This document shows, piece by piece, positions 5,986-7,710 of a stretch of 7,710 bases of DNA. Location: the NCBI GenBank assembly GCA_003022005.1, contig PXRQ01000037.1, forward strand, positions 1-7,710. Reading direction: 5' to 3'. The notes below the pieces were generated by a model that ran no database searches, was not told the DNA's origin, and worked only from the letters and a program-made list of their open reading frames with translations. The stretch is from Halobacteriales archaeon QS_5_70_15. GTDB lineage: Archaea > Halobacteriota > Halobacteria > Halobacteriales > Haloarculaceae. A program made the translations under genes and the position numbers. Within the stretch, counting starts at the first letter, position 1. Every line of letters starts with the position of its first letter.

Positions 5986-6486
5986 GTGAGCGACGAGGGC
6001 ACGGCACCCGACGATTCGAGGGCCGAGGAGAGGGTTCCCGACGCGGAGGCCATCCTGGCGGAGCTCGGGTTCGACGAGTCGGCGAACGTGCTGACGCGGC
6101 GGCAGGCGCAGGTGCTCGCCCTGCGCGAGCGGGGCATCGCGCAGGCCGCCATCGCCGAGCGGCTCGGCACCTCGCGGGCCAACGTCTCCTCGGTCGAGTC
6201 GAGCGCCCGCGAGAACGTCACTCGGGCGCGCGAGACGGTCGCGTTCGCCGAGGCGCTCCACGCCCCCGTCCGGGTCCGTCTCGACATGGGGACGGACCTC
6301 TACGACGTGCCGAACACGGTCTACTCCGCGTGCGACGAGGCCGGGGTGAAGGTGAGCCACACCGCCCCCGAACTCATGAAACTCGTCAGCGACGAGGCGG
6401 GCGACGCCGTCAGCGGCCGGGAGGTCAAACGCGGTCTCACCGTCGGCGTCACCAGCGACGGGACCATCCAGGTCCGGACGCGCTGA
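5986..6486 (+). CDS. Tfx-family helix-turn-helix DNA-binding protein
   Basis: This is a predicted transcriptional regulator of 166 residues. After a short acidic N-terminus, residues 36-75 form a helix-turn-helix of the LuxR/sigma-region-4 class: LTRRQAQVLALRERGIAQ, then IAERLGTSRANVSSVE with the recognition helix. Residues 76-164 match the Tfx C-terminal domain, including TDLYDVPNTVYSACDEAGVKV, APELMKLVSD and GLTVGVTSDGTIQVR. Tfx was first described in Methanothermobacter as a regulator of a molybdenum formylmethanofuran dehydrogenase operon; haloarchaeal homologues have no agreed target. The C-terminal half may bind a ligand or oligomerise, which is inference. The start at GTG 5986 is set by the upstream GAGGTG. 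The gene faces the minus-strand response regulator and is followed immediately by a long inverted repeat. Confidence 0.87.
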   Translation: MSDEGTAPDDSRAEERVPDAEAILAELGFDESANVLTRRQAQVLALRERGIAQAAIAERLGTSRANVSSVESSARENVTRARETVAFAEALHAPVRVRLDMGTDLYDVPNTVYSACDEAGVKVSHTAPELMKLVSDEAGDAVSGREVKRGLTVGVTSDGTIQVRTR

Positions 6487-6559
6487 TACGGCCGCGCGTG
6501 GTCCCGTACCGACGATCCCCGTCGGGGCGATCGACGGTAAGCCGTTACGCACGGCCGTA
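6487..6559. repeat. 73-nt nested inverted repeat between convergent genes
   Basis: Outer arms TACGGCCGCGCGT (6487-6499) and ACGCACGGCCGTA (6547-6559) pair over 13 positions with one mismatch. Inside them TACCGACGATC (6507-6517) pairs with GATCGACGGTA (6529-6539) over 11 positions with one mismatch. The tip is CCCG-T-CGGG at 6518-6526. The element begins on the base right after the Tfx stop codon and ends 25 bp before the stop of the minus-strand gene. Its symmetry means it would fold in transcripts from either strand, so a bidirectional 3'-end or stabilising structure is plausible. No T-tract accompanies it on either strand. Confidence 0.6.
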
Positions 6560-6584
6560 CGAGCCCCGCGGCCCCGGTCGTCGG

Positions 6585-7568
6585 TCAGTCGCCGGTGCCG
6601 TCGAGGCCCGCCTCCCCCGCGGACTCGCGTCCGGTGACGCCCCGGAGTACCGAGAGGTGCTCCCCGGGAACGACGTCCGCGGTCGCGGCGTACTCGACGG
6701 TCCGTACCTCCCCGTCCGGCCGGACGAGCGGGAAGGTGTCCCGTTCGCGTTCGGCCGCGCGGAACTCGCTCCAGGCCGCCTCGACGTCGTAGTCGTCGGG
6801 CGCGAACGCCTCGATCCGCCGTCCCAGGAGCGCCTCGCGCTCGAGGCCGAACAGCTCGCAGGCGGCCTCGTTGGCCTCCACGTATCTCCCGCTGTCGGCG
6901 TTCACCAGGCGGACCTCGCTTACCGGCGTCCCAGGGTGCTCGACCCCCTCCGAGAGCCGCTTCCGTGCGATGTCCCGGTCCTCGGGATGCACGTACGGCA
7001 GCGCCTCCTCGCCGACGGGGTCCGCCGGGTCGTGGCCGAGTATCGGCTCGACCGACGCGGAGACGTACGAGAACCGCAGCCGCTCGTCGACCACAACGAT
7101 GACGTCCGTCGAGTGCTCGGTCAGCTTCCCGAACCGGCGCCGCTCGCTCTCCAGCCTGCGCTCGGCACGCCGTCGCTCGACCGCGTTGGCCACCCGGCGG
7201 GCGAGCAGTTCGTACCGGTCGGTGCGGCCGGACTTCTGGAGGTAGTCGGTGACGCCGGCGGAGACGGCCTCGCTCGCGGTCTCCCCGCTGCCCTTCCCGG
7301 TGAAGGGGACGAACGGCAGGTCCCCGTACTCGGAACGGACCCGCTCCAGGAACGCCAGTCCGTCCTCGCCCGGCATGTCGTAGTCCGAGACGACGCAGTC
7401 CACCTCGTTCTCCGCGAGGTGTTCGAGACCCGCGTCCGCCGACCGGGCGGTCGTCACCTCGAACCGGCCCTCGGCCCGCTCGAGCAACGTCGCGACCATC
7501 CCGGCGAAGTCGGGTTCGTCGTCGACGTGCAGGACGCGGGCCGGCTCTTCGATGTGCGGGCGGGGCAA
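6585..7568 (-). CDS. Response regulator: receiver domain plus hybrid PAS region
   Basis: This is a 327-residue cytoplasmic signalling protein. The receiver (about 10-130) has DDE at 16-18, phosphoacceptor D62 in VSDYDMPG, T90 in FTGKGS and K112 in DYLQKS, so all key residues are present. A basic linker rich in Arg and Glu (131-145) joins it to a PAS region at about 145-313. The first part (TEHSTDVIVVVDERLRFSYV to HPEDRD and VSEVRL) is the front of one PAS domain. From VNADSGRYVEANEAA onward it follows the body of a different PAS type, ending in the FAPDDYD, FPLVRPDG and PGEHLSVLRGVT motifs. No kinase or DNA-binding domain is present. TTG at 7568 is the likely start: no in-frame ATG or GTG lies between it and the DDE motif. 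It is convergent with the Tfx gene. Confidence 0.83.
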   Translation of the reverse strand: MPRPHIEEPARVLHVDDEPDFAGMVATLLERAEGRFEVTTARSADAGLEHLAENEVDCVVSDYDMPGEDGLAFLERVRSEYGDLPFVPFTGKGSGETASEAVSAGVTDYLQKSGRTDRYELLARRVANAVERRRAERRLESERRRFGKLTEHSTDVIVVVDERLRFSYVSASVEPILGHDPADPVGEEALPYVHPEDRDIARKRLSEGVEHPGTPVSEVRLVNADSGRYVEANEAACELFGLEREALLGRRIEAFAPDDYDVEAAWSEFRAAERERDTFPLVRPDGEVRTVEYAATADVVPGEHLSVLRGVTGRESAGEAGLDGTGD

Positions 7569-7710
7569 CGGGCCGGCAAAACGGTTCCGGCGATGTTCTC
7601 CCCATATCGGCCGTACGGACCTTTTAACCCTGGTTCACAAGGGTATAGCAGATCGTGACCGGTCGGTCCCCTGCCTCCGGCGTCGCGTCGCGTCCCCGGC
7701 GAGTCCCGGT
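7569..7710. promoter_or_regulatory. Upstream region of the minus-strand regulator, possibly divergent promoter
   Basis: On the minus strand TTAAAA (7628-7623) could be the TATA box, giving a leader of about 30 nt before the TTG at 7568; a GATAT at 7609-7605 is an alternative. On the plus strand TTTTAA (7622-7627) lies 28-33 nt ahead of a GTG at 7655 whose frame stays open to the window edge, too short to identify. A small inverted repeat, ACCCT/AGGGT (7627-7631 and 7640-7644), sits between the two and could be an operator. Confidence 0.3.

Noticed and set aside
5283..6287. 334-residue minus-strand frame opposite the TRAM and Tfx genes
   Set aside because: It crosses two well-supported genes and their intergenic region and shows no domain.
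5587..7605. 672-residue minus-strand open frame from an ATG at 7605
   Set aside because: It overlaps the receiver-PAS gene in a different frame and runs antisense through the Tfx gene. Its translation is dominated by Arg, Gly and Pro, as expected for a shadow frame in GC-rich DNA.
6330..7658. 442-residue plus-strand open frame antisense to the minus-strand regulator
   Set aside because: It lacks recognisable motifs and acidic haloarchaeal composition, and it spans the Tfx gene, the intergenic repeat and the whole opposing gene.

Overview
This window looks like chromosomal DNA from a haloarchaeon (class Halobacteria). The sequence is very GC-rich and its proteins are strongly acidic. Short T- and A-rich promoter-like boxes stand out against the GC background. 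Several gene families are typical of this group: a short isocitrate lyase, a TRAM protein with an N-terminal Cys cluster, a Tfx-family regulator, and receiver-PAS proteins without a kinase domain. No tRNA, rRNA, CRISPR array, transposase or integrase was seen.

Layout, left to right. (1) Positions 2-2641, plus strand: three components of an ABC importer of the PotD/PotB/PotC type. These are the C-terminal 246 residues of a solute-binding protein, then two six-helix permeases separated by 1 nt. No ATPase gene is in the window. (2) Positions 2642-3228 hold no intact gene. They contain GC-rich inverted repeats, a decayed and frameshifted acetyltransferase (GNAT, phosphinothricin acetyltransferase-like) remnant at 2769-3070, an AT-rich promoter island, and a leader with two strong palindromes. 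(3) Positions 3229-4302: an isocitrate lyase (aceA) with recognisable catalytic motifs, followed by a hairpin and T-tract. (4) Positions 4452-6486, plus strand: a receiver-PAS response regulator, a TRAM-domain RNA-binding protein with four N-terminal cysteines, and a Tfx-type helix-turn-helix regulator. Each appears to have its own promoter or ribosome binding site. (5) Positions 6585-7568, minus strand: a second receiver-PAS protein, related to the first and convergent with the Tfx gene. A 73-nt nested inverted repeat fills most of the gap between them. The last 140 bases are an upstream region for this gene and possibly for a divergent gene beyond the edge.

Functionally, the left part imports a small organic solute (polyamine-like by family). 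The centre supplies the first glyoxylate-bypass enzyme, used for growth on acetate or fatty acids. The right part is a group of sensory and regulatory proteins. No direct functional link between these blocks can be shown from sequence. The points most worth a second look are the acetyltransferase pseudogene, the spliced-looking double PAS region in the minus-strand regulator, the nested inverted repeat after the Tfx gene, and the structured leader of aceA. I did not find convincing evidence of a wholly new multi-gene system.
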